A stretch of DNA of 64,000 nt, taken from contig NZ_JAAMPJ010000020.1 in NCBI RefSeq assembly GCF_011067745.1, forward strand, positions 94,372 through 158,371, given 5' to 3'. This DNA comes from Lentzea alba (GTDB taxonomy: Bacteria; Actinomycetota; Actinomycetes; Mycobacteriales; Pseudonocardiaceae). The translations under genes and the position numbers were made by a program. Below are positions 51,757 through 60,279 of this stretch, one piece after another (the first letter of the stretch is position 1; each line of letters starts with the position of its first letter). Under the pieces are notes generated by a model. The model did no database searches. It had not been told where the DNA came from and saw only the letters and a program-made list of their open reading frames with translations.

Positions 51757-52176
51757 GTGTTCGTGACAGTCGGCAGCAAGCGCACGATCCGTTGCGTCGG
51801 AGCACTCGTGCATGACTCGAACGGGCGACTACTGCTCGTGCGACGCGCCAATCCTCCAGGTGAGGGCCTGTGGTCGATACCAGGTGGGCGCGTGGAGTCT
51901 GGGGAGACGGACGAAGCGGCCGTGACTAGGGAAGTCGCCGAAGAGACTGGACTCTCCGTCACCGTCGGCCGTCTCGTCGGCCGCGTCGAGCGACCGGCCC
52001 CGAACGGGGTTTTCTTGATCTTCGACTACGAATGCCAGGTCACGTCGGGTGTGCTCCGAGCGGGCGACGACGCATCGGATGTCGCTTGGGCCGACAGTGC
52101 GACCTTGGCCACACTTCCGACCACCGACGGTCTCGTGGAAGCGCTTTCCGAATGGAACTGCCTGCCCAGGGCCTGA
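51757..52176 (+). CDS. NUDIX hydrolase
   Basis: A 139-residue protein with the complete Nudix box GGRVESGETDEAAVTREVAEE followed by TG (about residues 43-65, shown in part). It hydrolyses a nucleoside diphosphate linked to another group; the substrate is not predictable. GTG start at 51757, with a GTG two codons later as an alternative; neither has a strong ribosome binding site. Confidence 0.88.
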   Translation: MFVTVGSKRTIRCVGALVHDSNGRLLLVRRANPPGEGLWSIPGGRVESGETDEAAVTREVAEETGLSVTVGRLVGRVERPAPNGVFLIFDYECQVTSGVLRAGDDASDVAWADSATLATLPTTDGLVEALSEWNCLPRA

Positions 52177-52204
52177 TCAGGGTTCACGCGATCGAGGAAG
52201 AGCC

Positions 52205-53200
52205 TCAGCGCCAAACGAGACGTTGCCCATGGGCCTCGGTGGTGGCCAGAGTGGTCGTCTCGACCTCCGCGTCACGCACCCGGATGAGTCGCAGCTCACC
52301 GCCCTCGTGGGCGGCCCACCACGCAGGTCTGCCCAAAGCAGACAAAGCAGGCACGAGGTCGAGCCCGGACCCGCTCGTGATGACGACGAGCGGCGCGTCG
52401 ATCCCCTCGACCGCCTTGGCCAGATCCGCGACCGGATCGCCGGCGACGAGCCGCGGCGGGTTCTTGCGCAGGACCCCGCACGCCACCCCGAACAACCTCA
52501 GCCGCTCCGGCTGGTCGGCCCACACGCACGCTTCCAGCCACGCGTAGGCGTCCTCGTCGGTCAGGTCGGCAGGTGCGACGCCGATGCCCGCCTTCGCGGC
52601 CACCTTGACCGTCTTGGGCAGCTTCGGCAGCACCGCTCCCGGCGCGAGCTCCAGCGCGCAGTGCAGGCCCAGCGCGGCCTTGGCGGGACCGGCGACGACC
52701 TGCCCGGCCTCCTGGGTCTGGTAGCGGTACGAGTACTGGTCGAGCCCGAGCAGCAGTCCCGCCGTCGTCGCGGCCTCCACGAGCCCGATCGGCCCGCCCG
52801 CCTGCTTCGCCGCGGCGGCCACCGCCGGGTAGAGCAGGGCCGCGCGCCGCACTTCGTTCGTCTGGATCACCTGCGAACTGACGAGCTTCCGCACGCGTTC
52901 GGCGCGCTCGAGCAGGAAGTCCCGGAACAACGGCCAGGTGCTCTCGTCCGCGCCATAAGTGCCACCGAGCGACGGGTAGTAGTTCGAGAGCTGATGGAAC
53001 GGTTCCGCTTGCACGAGCCGATGCGCCGCCGCCAGCAGGAGTTCGCCCGAGACGTTGTCCTCGCCGGCGGCGGTCAGCAGATCGGCCACCTCCGGATCCT
53101 CGGCAGCACGCGACGCCAGGTGCTCGTAGAGCGGCGAGATGCCCGCCGCCTCCTGCGCGAACGCCCTGAGACGCTGCTGTGCCAGATCCAGAGAACTCAC
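52205..53200 (-). CDS. DUF2332 family protein (copy 1)
   Basis: A 331-residue protein with the family pattern of HRLVQAEPFHQLSNYYPSLGG near the N-terminus, VIQTNEVRRAALLYP, and a central LVEAATTAGLLLGLDQY segment. The related protein at 55566-56681 has LLEVGASGGLNLRP there, a SAM-binding-like loop; here the Gly-rich part is altered. AAGGAG precedes the GTG, one base after the MaoC stop. Function unknown, methyltransferase-like fold suspected. Confidence 0.78.
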   Translation of the reverse strand: MSSLDLAQQRLRAFAQEAAGISPLYEHLASRAAEDPEVADLLTAAGEDNVSGELLLAAAHRLVQAEPFHQLSNYYPSLGGTYGADESTWPLFRDFLLERAERVRKLVSSQVIQTNEVRRAALLYPAVAAAAKQAGGPIGLVEAATTAGLLLGLDQYSYRYQTQEAGQVVAGPAKAALGLHCALELAPGAVLPKLPKTVKVAAKAGIGVAPADLTDEDAYAWLEACVWADQPERLRLFGVACGVLRKNPPRLVAGDPVADLAKAVEGIDAPLVVITSGSGLDLVPALSALGRPAWWAAHEGGELRLIRVRDAEVETTTLATTEAHGQRLVWR

Positions 53201-53201
53201 G

Positions 53202-53705
53202 TCACTCCTTGGGTTCAGGGCGCCCTGGCTGCTCGCCGCCGCGAGCCTCGCCGTAGGACTGCTTCGGCACCATGACCTTGCGGCGGAAGATGCACACGAC
53301 CGTGCCGTCCTGCTTGTAACCGCGAGTCTCCACGTAGACCACGCCCCTGTCGTCCTTCGACTTGGACGGCGTCTTGTCGAGCACCTCGGTCTCACCGTAG
53401 ATCGTGTCACCGTGGAACGTCGGCTTCACGTGCCGCAGCGACTCGATCTCCAGGTTGGCGATCGCCTTGCCGGAGACGTCCGGCACGGACATGCCCAGCA
53501 GCAACGAGTAGATGTAGTTGCCGACGACGACGTTCTTGCCGAAGTCCGTCGTGTTCTCCGCGTAGTTCACGTCCATGTGGAGCGGGTGGTGATTCATCGT
53601 GAGCAGGCAGAACAGGTGGTCGTCGTACTCCGTGACCGTCTTGCCCGGCCAGTGCTTGTAGATCGCTCCGACCTCGAACTCCTCGTAGTACCGACCGAAC
53701 TGCAC
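53202..53705 (-). CDS. MaoC-family dehydratase
   Basis: A 167-residue hot-dog-fold protein. Hydratase motif residues are in MNHHPLHMDVNYAENT (Asp and His) and in VGNYIYSLLLGMSVPDVSGK. It should hydrate an enoyl-CoA. GGAGG precedes the GTG at 53705. The DUF2332 gene follows immediately, so the two are one operon. Acyl-CoA substrate not determinable. Confidence 0.85.
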   Translation of the reverse strand: MQFGRYYEEFEVGAIYKHWPGKTVTEYDDHLFCLLTMNHHPLHMDVNYAENTTDFGKNVVVGNYIYSLLLGMSVPDVSGKAIANLEIESLRHVKPTFHGDTIYGETEVLDKTPSKSKDDRGVVYVETRGYKQDGTVVCIFRRKVMVPKQSYGEARGGEQPGRPEPKE

Positions 53706-53993
53706 CGCGCCTCCAACTACGTGTGATCGAGATCTGTGTCAGGTGGGGAGACAGTCTGAACAGAGAGGGAGTACCCTCGGCAACCGGTGTGTGAGGATTT
53801 CCACCACCAGTGACCTTCGCCCCGAGGAGGTGAGGACCCCTAAATGAGCAAGGACCCCCACCCTGCCAGTACCAAGCGCGTTCTCACCGAGGTGGCCTTC
53901 TAGATCCATCTAGAAGTTCCGGTTCCACCTGGTCAGGACGCCCGTCGTGCTTTCGCACTTCCACGCCGGCGTGTGTACCTGGAGGAACTCACC
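53706..53993 (+). promoter_or_regulatory. Leader of the CorA gene with short uORF and palindrome
   Basis: This 288-base leader holds a 19-codon ORF at 53844-53903 (Met-Ser-Lys-Asp-Pro-His-Pro... ending VAF) preceded by GAGGAGGTGAGG. A 20-base palindrome, CTTCTAGAT-CC-ATCTAGAAG (53897-53916), covers the uORF stop. The magnesium transporter gene follows. Short proline-containing leaders control Mg transport genes in enterobacteria, so a similar attenuator is possible (inference). Nothing else was recognised in this stretch. Confidence 0.45.
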
Positions 53994-55064
53994 ATGCCCA
54001 GCCTGCCCTCGATCCGCGGCCGTGGCGCTCAGCAGCGTCCGACGCCGCACATCTCCGTGCCGTTGTCGCACTACGTGGTCGACTGCGCGGTCTACGTCGA
54101 CGGCAAGCGCTTGCCCGGCCGCTGGACGCACGCCGACGCCGTCAAGGAAGTGCGCAAGCGCAAGGACGGGTTCGTCTGGATCGGACTGCACGAGCCGGAC
54201 GCCGAGCAGATCGAGGGCATCGCGGAGACGTTCGGACTGCACGAGCTCGCCGTCGAGGACGCGGTGCACGCGCACCAGCGCCCGAAGCTCGAGCGGTACG
54301 ACAACACGCTCTTCATGGTCTTCAAGACCGTCCGGTACGTGACCAACGAGTCCCCCGACACCGCCAACGAGATCGTCGAGTCCGGCGAGATCATGGTGTT
54401 CCTGGGCAAGGACTTCGTCATCACCGTGCGGCACGGCAACCACTCCGGGCTCTCCAAGCTCCGCCACGTGCTGGAGGCCGACCCGGAGCGGCTGGAGATC
54501 GGCCCGTCCGCGGTGATGCACGCGATCGCCGACCAGGTGGTGGACAACTACCTCGAGGTCACCGACCACATCGAGGACGACATCGACCGCATGGAAGAGC
54601 GGGTCTTCGCGCCGCGCACCGAGGTGAGCGCGGAGCAGATCTACATGTTCAAGCGCGAGGTGGTGGAGCTGCGCCGCGCGGTGATGCCGCTCGCGAACCC
54701 GTTGCGCCGCTTGGCCGAGGGCTACACGCCGCTCATCCCCGAGCAGGTGCGGGCGTTCTTCCGCGACGTCGACGACCACCTCACCGAGGTGTCCGAACGC
54801 GTCACGGCGTTCGACGAGCTGCTGACCACGCTGGTCGACGCGACCCTCGCGAAGATCACGCTGCAGCAGAACACCGACATGCGCAAGATCACCTCGTGGG
54901 TCGCGATCATCTCCGTGCCCACCATGGTCGTCGGCGTGTACGGCATGAACTTCGACTACATGCCCGAGCTGAAGTGGAAGTTCGGCTATCCCCTGGTGAT
55001 GAGTCTGGTCCTCATCGCCTGCCTGACGCTCTACCGAATATTGCGCCGAAATCGCTGGCTGTAA
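53994..55064 (+). CDS. corA: CorA-family magnesium/cobalt transporter
   Basis: A 356-residue protein with a large N-terminal cytosolic domain and two C-terminal membrane helices. The first ends in the signature YGMN (VVGVYGMNFDYMPEL), the Mg-selectivity loop. It forms homopentameric channels. The ATG at 53994 has GGAGG at 53981-53985; an in-frame GTG 21 bases earlier is less likely. Confidence 0.93.
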   Translation: MPSLPSIRGRGAQQRPTPHISVPLSHYVVDCAVYVDGKRLPGRWTHADAVKEVRKRKDGFVWIGLHEPDAEQIEGIAETFGLHELAVEDAVHAHQRPKLERYDNTLFMVFKTVRYVTNESPDTANEIVESGEIMVFLGKDFVITVRHGNHSGLSKLRHVLEADPERLEIGPSAVMHAIADQVVDNYLEVTDHIEDDIDRMEERVFAPRTEVSAEQIYMFKREVVELRRAVMPLANPLRRLAEGYTPLIPEQVRAFFRDVDDHLTEVSERVTAFDELLTTLVDATLAKITLQQNTDMRKITSWVAIISVPTMVVGVYGMNFDYMPELKWKFGYPLVMSLVLIACLTLYRILRRNRWL

Positions 55065-55107
55065 GTCCCGGTTTCGCTCGCTTTGTTCGTTGTAGAAGGG
55101 CTCTGTC

Positions 55108-55203
55108 ATGACCAGATTGCTGACCAACGTCCGGTTCTGGATCCTCGCGTTCCTGCTCTGCTGGATCACCACCGTGTTCGTGCTGATCTCGGGAACGCCC
55201 TGA
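55108..55203 (+). CDS. 31-residue membrane peptide
   Basis: A short ORF (ATG 55108, GAAGGG upstream) encoding one hydrophobic helix. Its sequence TNVRFWILAFLLCWITTVFV is clearly paralogous to the N-terminus of the next protein (TNLRFWLLVFPAGWLTMVFV). The stop is one base before the next start. The duplication supports it being a real gene rather than a chance ORF. Confidence 0.6.
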   Translation: MTRLLTNVRFWILAFLLCWITTVFVLISGTP

Positions 55204-55204
55204 C

Positions 55205-55582
55205 GTGTACGAGCGGCTGACGAACCTCAGGTTCTGGCTGCTGGTGTTCCCGGCCGGCTGGCTCACGATGGTGTTCGTGCTCATCGCGTTCTGGCCGGAT
55301 CCGGGGGCCGAGTCACCGGAAGCGCTCGCCTCCGAAGTGACGAACGCCTTGCGCACACACGACTTCCGCAAGCTGCAGCCGTTGCTCGCGGTCGGCGGCG
55401 AGGACGTGGCGAAGTCGACCGTCGAGCACTTCGCCACCGCCACGGTGGACGGCGGTCAGTACCGCGACGGCGTGGTCGTCGTGGAGTACACCCGCTCCGG
55501 CACGCACGGCGTGTTCCGGATGCCCGTCGAGGAACTGGACGGGCGCTACGTGGTGAACGCGGTGATCACTCCCACGGGGTGA
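55205..55582 (+). CDS. Membrane-anchored small protein with lipocalin/NTF2-like domain
   Basis: A 125-residue protein: N-terminal membrane helix (about 7-29) and a soluble domain of about 90 residues (EALASEVTNALRTHDFRKLQPLL, then VVVVEYTRSGTHGVFRMPVEE), with a helix-then-strands pattern like NTF2-type domains. No family recognised with confidence. GTG start. The 3' end overlaps the convergent DUF2332 gene by 17 bases. Confidence 0.7.
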   Translation: MYERLTNLRFWLLVFPAGWLTMVFVLIAFWPDPGAESPEALASEVTNALRTHDFRKLQPLLAVGGEDVAKSTVEHFATATVDGGQYRDGVVVVEYTRSGTHGVFRMPVEELDGRYVVNAVITPTG

Positions 55583-56681
55583 CGTCCCACGTGAACGGCG
55601 TGCCGTGGCCCGCACCGTAGCCGAGGTTCAGCGAGATGCCGGCGGGCCAGAGCTTGAGCAGCAGTTCGAAGCGGTAGTCGTCGTCCGTGCGGCGCGGCTC
55701 GAACACCAGCAGCGCCAACGGTGTCGTGGGGGTGGCCTTCGCGGCCGCGTCGGCCAGCACGGCCCGGCCCATCGCCCGGTCCGCGGGCGAAACGTACTGC
55801 CACACCACGGAATGCCACACGACCGTCAGCACGTCGCGTTCGGCGCGGGCGAGCTGCTTCGCGAGCCACTCGGGGCCCGCTGACCGTTCGACCTTCACCG
55901 GATCCGTCGCAGCGAGGTCCAGCGCGTCCCTCAGCCGGTTCCACCTGCCGAGCTGGTCCGCCCAGACGAAGGAGCTCAGGTGCAGCCGTCCGTCCTCTGT
56001 GGACACGTCGACCGGGCTGAGGTCGCAGCCGGCCCTGCCGACGACGCGCAGCCGGTGGCTGAGGTCCGCCGGCGGCCTGCCGGTCCACTCCGGGTCGAGG
56101 ACGAGGAGGCTGTCCGGGTCGCCGAGCACGGTGTCCTCGAGCCGGTAGCCGACGTGGTGCGGGCGCAGGTTGAGCCCGCCGCTCGCGCCGACCTCCAGCA
56201 GCCGCACGCAGAACGGCACGTGCCGGCCGGCCGCTTTGGCAGCCTCCTGCGCGGCGACCATCAGGCCGCCGTAGAGGGGTGCGCTGCGGCCGGGTTCGTT
56301 GGTCTGCACGACGGTGGCCTGCACGCGTTGCCTCAACAGGTCCGCGTGCTCGCCGAGGGCGGGCAGCGCGGCCTCCCACAGCGTCGGCAGGTCCGGCTGA
56401 CCACCCACCGACGGGTAGTGCTTCGCGAGGCCCGGCGCGCGCCCTTCGAGCACGAGCCGGTGGACGGCGCCCGCGAACCGCAGCCCGGGCATCGTGCCCT
56501 CCCGGTCGCGTTCGGAGCCCGCCATGATCCTGGACGTGACACCGCCCTGCCTCAGGTCCTCGGCGGCGTCGTCGAGCAGTCGCTGGGTCAGCGGACTGCG
56601 GTCACGGCAGGCGTTGGCGGCCGCGGTGAACAGCTCGGCAAGCACGGTGTTGACGCTAGTGGCAGCGCTGAGCCGCGTCAT
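55566..56681 (-). CDS. DUF2332 family protein (copy 2)
   Basis: A 371-residue protein. Shared DUF2332 segments are HYPSVGGQPDLP, VVQTNEPGRSAPLYGG and LLEVGASGGLNLRPHHVGY, the last resembling a SAM-binding motif I, and VVWHSVVWQYVSP. It differs from copy 1 at 52205 in length and in keeping the Gly-rich loop. Function unknown. It is divergent from the metallophosphoesterase gene 28 bases away. Confidence 0.82.
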   Translation of the reverse strand: MTRLSAATSVNTVLAELFTAAANACRDRSPLTQRLLDDAAEDLRQGGVTSRIMAGSERDREGTMPGLRFAGAVHRLVLEGRAPGLAKHYPSVGGQPDLPTLWEAALPALGEHADLLRQRVQATVVQTNEPGRSAPLYGGLMVAAQEAAKAAGRHVPFCVRLLEVGASGGLNLRPHHVGYRLEDTVLGDPDSLLVLDPEWTGRPPADLSHRLRVVGRAGCDLSPVDVSTEDGRLHLSSFVWADQLGRWNRLRDALDLAATDPVKVERSAGPEWLAKQLARAERDVLTVVWHSVVWQYVSPADRAMGRAVLADAAAKATPTTPLALLVFEPRRTDDDYRFELLLKLWPAGISLNLGYGAGHGTPFTWDVTPWE

Positions 56682-56709
56682 CTGGAGAAGGGTTAATTAC
56701 GCTGCTGAA

Positions 56710-57378
56710 ATGCCCAGGATTTTGGCAGTGGCGGACGAAGTGGCCGAACAGCTGTGGACCGAACAGGTGCACGCCCTCGACGTGGACCTGATCCTCGCGG
56801 CCGGCGACCTCCCCTTCGACTACCTGGAGTTCCTGGCCAACGCGCTGGACAGACCGCTGGTGTTCGTCCCCGGCAACCACGACGTCGACCTGTCCGGCTA
56901 CTCGAACGTGCGCGGCCTGTGGACCAAGGCGGGCGTGCCGGTCCGCTGGCCAGGTCCAACCGGTGCGGTGAACGCGGACGAACGCGTGGTCGACGTCGCC
57001 GGCCTGCGCATCGCCGGTCTCGGTGGTTCGATCCGCTACAACAAGGGCCCGAACCAGTGGACGGAACGGCAGCAGGCCCGCCGTGCCCGCCGGGTGTCCC
57101 GGCTGGCCGGGTGGCGCAGGCTGCGGGACGGACGTGGCGTGGACGTGCTGCTGACCCACTCACCACCGCTCGGCTGCGGTGACGAGCCTGACGCACCGCA
57201 CCGCGGTTTCGAGTGTTTGCGCGGCCTGGTCTCACGGCTGCAACCCGGTTTCTTGTTGCACGGCCACATCCATCCCCACGGCGTGCCACGGCCAGACCGC
57301 GCGTTGGGCGCAACCCGCGTGGTCAACGTCGTTCCGTACAAGGTGCTGGACATTTCGGGAGCTCGTGATGAAACGTGA
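56710..57378 (+). CDS. Calcineurin-like metallophosphoesterase
   Basis: A 222-residue phosphoesterase lacking the usual N-terminal DxH: it starts RILAVADEVAEQLW, where AVSD-H would be expected. The other motifs are present: AAGDLPFDYLEFL (GD), GNHD, LLTHSPP and LHGHIHPHG. Loss of the first metal ligands (His to Glu) is unusual but occurs in some actinobacterial subfamilies. It overlaps the downstream ParB-like gene by 11 bases, so the two are coupled. Confidence 0.82.
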   Translation: MPRILAVADEVAEQLWTEQVHALDVDLILAAGDLPFDYLEFLANALDRPLVFVPGNHDVDLSGYSNVRGLWTKAGVPVRWPGPTGAVNADERVVDVAGLRIAGLGGSIRYNKGPNQWTERQQARRARRVSRLAGWRRLRDGRGVDVLLTHSPPLGCGDEPDAPHRGFECLRGLVSRLQPGFLLHGHIHPHGVPRPDRALGATRVVNVVPYKVLDISGARDET

Positions 57379-58213
57379 CACCGGTTTTCCCGTCGCCGAC
57401 GCCGAGAACGACTTCCTGCGAGCCCGCCGCCGTCAGGTGATGTCACGCCTGGCGGCCTGGCTGCGCCGCGAGCCGGACGACGTGAACATCATGCTGCCGT
57501 TCCACGAGGTCGTGGACGCCCTGGGCATGCTGTCCGAGAAACGCCTGGGCCTGCAGTCGATCCGCCTGGACTCGATCGTGGGCAGTGTCGACCGCACCCG
57601 CGACTTCGACCGCCGCTTCCGCCCGACCTCCGGCCGCGTCCGCGAACGCTGGCAACGACTGGCCCTGGCCGCACGCCGAGGCGAGAACGTCCCGCCGATC
57701 GAGGTCTACCGGATCGGGGAGCTGCACTTCATCATCGACGGCCACCACCGCGTCTCCGTCGCGCACGCCCTGGGCCTGACGGTGATCGACGCCTACGTGA
57801 CCCAGGTGATCACCCGCGTGAACTCGTCCGGCATCCGGTACCGCGGCGACCTGATCGTGAAGGACTACCGCCGCCTGTTCCTGGACCGCGTGCCCCTGTC
57901 CGGTGAGGCCCGCGCCGCCGTCGTGCTGTCGGACCCGTGGGACTACGCCGAGCTCGGCGAGCACGTCGAGGCCTGGGGCTTCCGCCTGATGCAGGACACG
58001 GGCCAGTTCCTGGACCGCGCGGAGCTCGCCCGCCGCTGGTACGCGGACGAGTACCAACCCGTCGTGGCGATGCTGCGGCAGGCCGACATGATCGGGAACC
58101 GGACCGAGACCGAGGCCTACATGTGGGTCGCGGCGGAGCGGTACCGGCTGATCCGCACGCACCGGTGGGACGCCGAGGTGATCAACGCGGTGCGGGAGCG
58201 GAGCCGCGACTGA
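57368..58213 (+). CDS. ParB/sulfiredoxin-like domain protein
   Basis: A 281-residue protein. A central ParB-like nuclease/Srx fold is seen in PPIEVYRIGELHFIIDGHHRVSVA (about 115-140, shown in part), with the conserved DGHHR motif that in this superfamily binds CTP or ATP. No helix-turn-helix of true ParB is evident, so a chromosome-partition role is unlikely. GGGAG precedes the ATG. It is coupled to the phosphoesterase, suggesting nucleotide-related chemistry (inference). Confidence 0.78.
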   Translation: MKRDTGFPVADAENDFLRARRRQVMSRLAAWLRREPDDVNIMLPFHEVVDALGMLSEKRLGLQSIRLDSIVGSVDRTRDFDRRFRPTSGRVRERWQRLALAARRGENVPPIEVYRIGELHFIIDGHHRVSVAHALGLTVIDAYVTQVITRVNSSGIRYRGDLIVKDYRRLFLDRVPLSGEARAAVVLSDPWDYAELGEHVEAWGFRLMQDTGQFLDRAELARRWYADEYQPVVAMLRQADMIGNRTETEAYMWVAAERYRLIRTHRWDAEVINAVRERSRD

Positions 58214-59306
58214 GCACCGTGCCGGCCACCACCACGACCACCGGCACCACCAGCACGTACGCCAGCTGGAAGCGCACGTCGAGGAGGTAGGACAACCACG
58301 CCGTCAACTGAGTACCGGACAAAGTTCCGACGTACCCGATCACCGACAGGGCCGCGATCGCGTGCCGGGCGCTCCCCCGCGCCGCCGCCAGGCTGAGCGC
58401 CACCGGGAACACGCACGCCAGCCCCAGCCCGGTGACCAGGAACCCGCCCAGCGACGCAGCCGTGTCCCCCACCAGCAGGAGCCAGACCAGCCCGAGCGCC
58501 GTGAGTCCGGCGCTCGCGTTCAGCAGGTTCCGCACGCCGATGCGGGCCGCGACCAGCCCGCCCGCGAGCCCGCCGACGGCCATCCCGAGCGCGAGAGCAT
58601 GCTCGCCGCGCAAGCTGATGGCCCCCACCGCGATCTCCAGCCGCCACGACGCACTCCTGGGCACCACGTCCGCCGCCACGCCCGCCGCGAACGCCAGCAC
58701 CGCGAGCATCGCGAAGTGCTGCGGCATCCGCGGCCTGATGTCCTCGATCTCCCCGTCCGGCAACGACTTGGCGAGACCGACGGCGAGGGCAACGCTGACC
58801 GCCGCCGTCCACAGCAGCTGCTCGATCTGCGGCACGTGCGCGCTGATCCGCTGTACCGCCAGCAAGACGCCCACGAGCCCGCCGAGCGCCAGCAACCCGT
58901 GACACCAAGGCAGGAACAGCCGCCCGCTCTCCCGCTCGACACCGGCAGCGAGCAGGTTCATGGCGACGAGCAGCGCACCGTTGGCCAACGCCAGCCCGAC
59001 CATGGCCAGCGCGAGCACACCGAGGCTGCCCACGAACGCCGATCCACCGAGGACGAGTCCGGCCGCGACCGCCGACGCCACCGCGACGCGCCGCGCACCC
59101 CACCGGCCGACCAGCCAGGCACCGAGAGGCATGCCGAGCGGCGCCAGGGCAACGCCCAGCAACACCACCAGGCCGACCATGATGCCCGCGCCCAGGCTGT
59201 CCGGACTGGCGAACCTGCTGATGAACATGGTCATCGCGGACAGCCAACTGCTGCTGACCGCGCCGTGCAGGAAGAAGTAGCCGCCGAGCGCCAGCCGACC
59301 TCTCAT
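58182..59306 (-). CDS. MFS transporter
   Basis: A 374-residue integral membrane protein with about 11-12 hydrophobic segments and the MFS loop GRWGARRVAV between helices 2 and 3. GGGGGAAC precedes the ATG at 59306; an in-frame ATG further upstream would add 53 polar residues and is rejected. The 3' end overlaps the convergent ParB-like gene by 32 bases. Substrate unknown. Confidence 0.85.
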   Translation of the reverse strand: MRGRLALGGYFFLHGAVSSSWLSAMTMFISRFASPDSLGAGIMVGLVVLLGVALAPLGMPLGAWLVGRWGARRVAVASAVAAGLVLGGSAFVGSLGVLALAMVGLALANGALLVAMNLLAAGVERESGRLFLPWCHGLLALGGLVGVLLAVQRISAHVPQIEQLLWTAAVSVALAVGLAKSLPDGEIEDIRPRMPQHFAMLAVLAFAAGVAADVVPRSASWRLEIAVGAISLRGEHALALGMAVGGLAGGLVAARIGVRNLLNASAGLTALGLVWLLLVGDTAASLGGFLVTGLGLACVFPVALSLAAARGSARHAIAALSVIGYVGTLSGTQLTAWLSYLLDVRFQLAYVLVVPVVVVVAGTVLSRGSAPAPR

Positions 59307-59520
59307 GACCGTTCCCCCAGGTGATCGCCGAGCGTCCAAGCTAGCGGCGCGACCCGGAGGTTCGCTGGCAAAATCGCTTCTTCGCCACGGCGCAGGATGC
59401 CTCGACACGCCGCCACCGGAGCGCACGCGGGAGCTTGCGTTCGCTCTGACCGTGCGGAAGGGCACGGGGTGCGCCGAAACTCGCTCGCACCTCCACGCAG
59501 GCCGTGGTTAGCGTGCGCCG

Positions 59521-59997
59521 GTGACCGATCTTGTTTCCGAACGCCTGATCCTGCGCCCGTGGACCTCCACCGACGTCCAGGCCGTGATCGACGGCGACCG
59601 CCAGAGCCCGTGGGCCGCCGACTTCCCCGCCGAGGGCGACACCGTGATCGCCGGCGTCATCGCCTCGAACCCCGAGTGGCTCTCGCCGTTCGGGCACCGC
59701 CTGATCATCGAGCGGTCCAGCTCTGAGGTCGTGGGATCGCTGGGTCTCTTCTGGCCTCCTTCCGACGGGCAGGTGGAGATCGGTTACGGCGTCGTGCCGT
59801 CACGCCAGGGACGCGGCTACGCCTCGGAAGCGGCCGCGGCACTGGCTGCCTTCGCGCTGACGCTGGACGGCGTCGACACCGTGCACGCCGGCGTCGAGCG
59901 GTCCAACCCGGCCTCCGCCCGCGTGCTGGAGAAGGCGGGCTTCAGCCGGTACGACAGCACCGACGAGCTGATCAGCTACCGGCGCACCGCGAGCTGA
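59521..59997 (+). CDS. GNAT-family N-acetyltransferase (RimJ/RimL type)
   Basis: A 158-residue acetyltransferase beginning TDLVSERLILRPWTSTD, typical of the RimJ/RimL group. The acetyl-CoA loop is SRQGRGYASEAAAALAAF and the C-terminal motif is NPASARVLEKAGF. GTG start. The 214-base spacer before it shows no clear promoter. Confidence 0.88.
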   Translation: MTDLVSERLILRPWTSTDVQAVIDGDRQSPWAADFPAEGDTVIAGVIASNPEWLSPFGHRLIIERSSSEVVGSLGLFWPPSDGQVEIGYGVVPSRQGRGYASEAAAALAAFALTLDGVDTVHAGVERSNPASARVLEKAGFSRYDSTDELISYRRTAS

Positions 59998-60003
59998 GCC
60001 TGG

Positions 60004-60279
60004 TCAGCCGGCCGGACCGAACTCGCGGTTGAGCGTCGCGGGCCAGTCACCGTTCGCCAGGCCGCCGTTCATGAGCACGTCGCGCCAGTCCAGCGCGCTC
60101 AGCTCGACGGCCTGCCACAACCGGTCCACACTGCCGTCCGCCATCAGCACGAGCGCCGCGTGGACGCGTTCGACGTCCTGGTTGCCGCACTCGGCCAGCT
60201 CCAACGCGTCCAGAGCCTCGGCAGCGCGCTCACCGAAGTCGCGGCCGATCCGAGCGGAGACCCGATCCGACAAGCTCAT
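60004..60279 (-). CDS. Small unknown protein, coupled to membrane protein
   Basis: 91 residues, soluble, with an N-terminal helix SLSDRVSARIGRDFGERAAEAL and an Asp/Trp-rich C-terminal half (LSALDWRDVLMNGGLANGDW). The ATG at 60279 overlaps the stop of the upstream membrane protein gene (ATGA), so the two are translated together. No family recognised. Confidence 0.7.
   Translation of the reverse strand: MSLSDRVSARIGRDFGERAAEALDALELAECGNQDVERVHAALVLMADGSVDRLWQAVELSALDWRDVLMNGGLANGDWPATLNREFGPAG

Noticed and set aside
53830..53900. Resemblance of GAGGTGAGGACCCCTA in the corA leader to the M-box magnesium riboswitch core
   Set aside because: Only a few bases match; the downstream conserved M-box segments could not be found. 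A covariance model search would settle it.
56494..56709. In-frame upstream extension of the metallophosphoesterase, which might restore a missing N-terminus
   Set aside because: The extension is antisense to the DUF2332 gene, has shadow composition and does not contain a DxH motif.
59307..59520. Intergenic region between the MFS and GNAT genes
   Set aside because: No open frame with support, no dyad and no convincing promoter could be identified.
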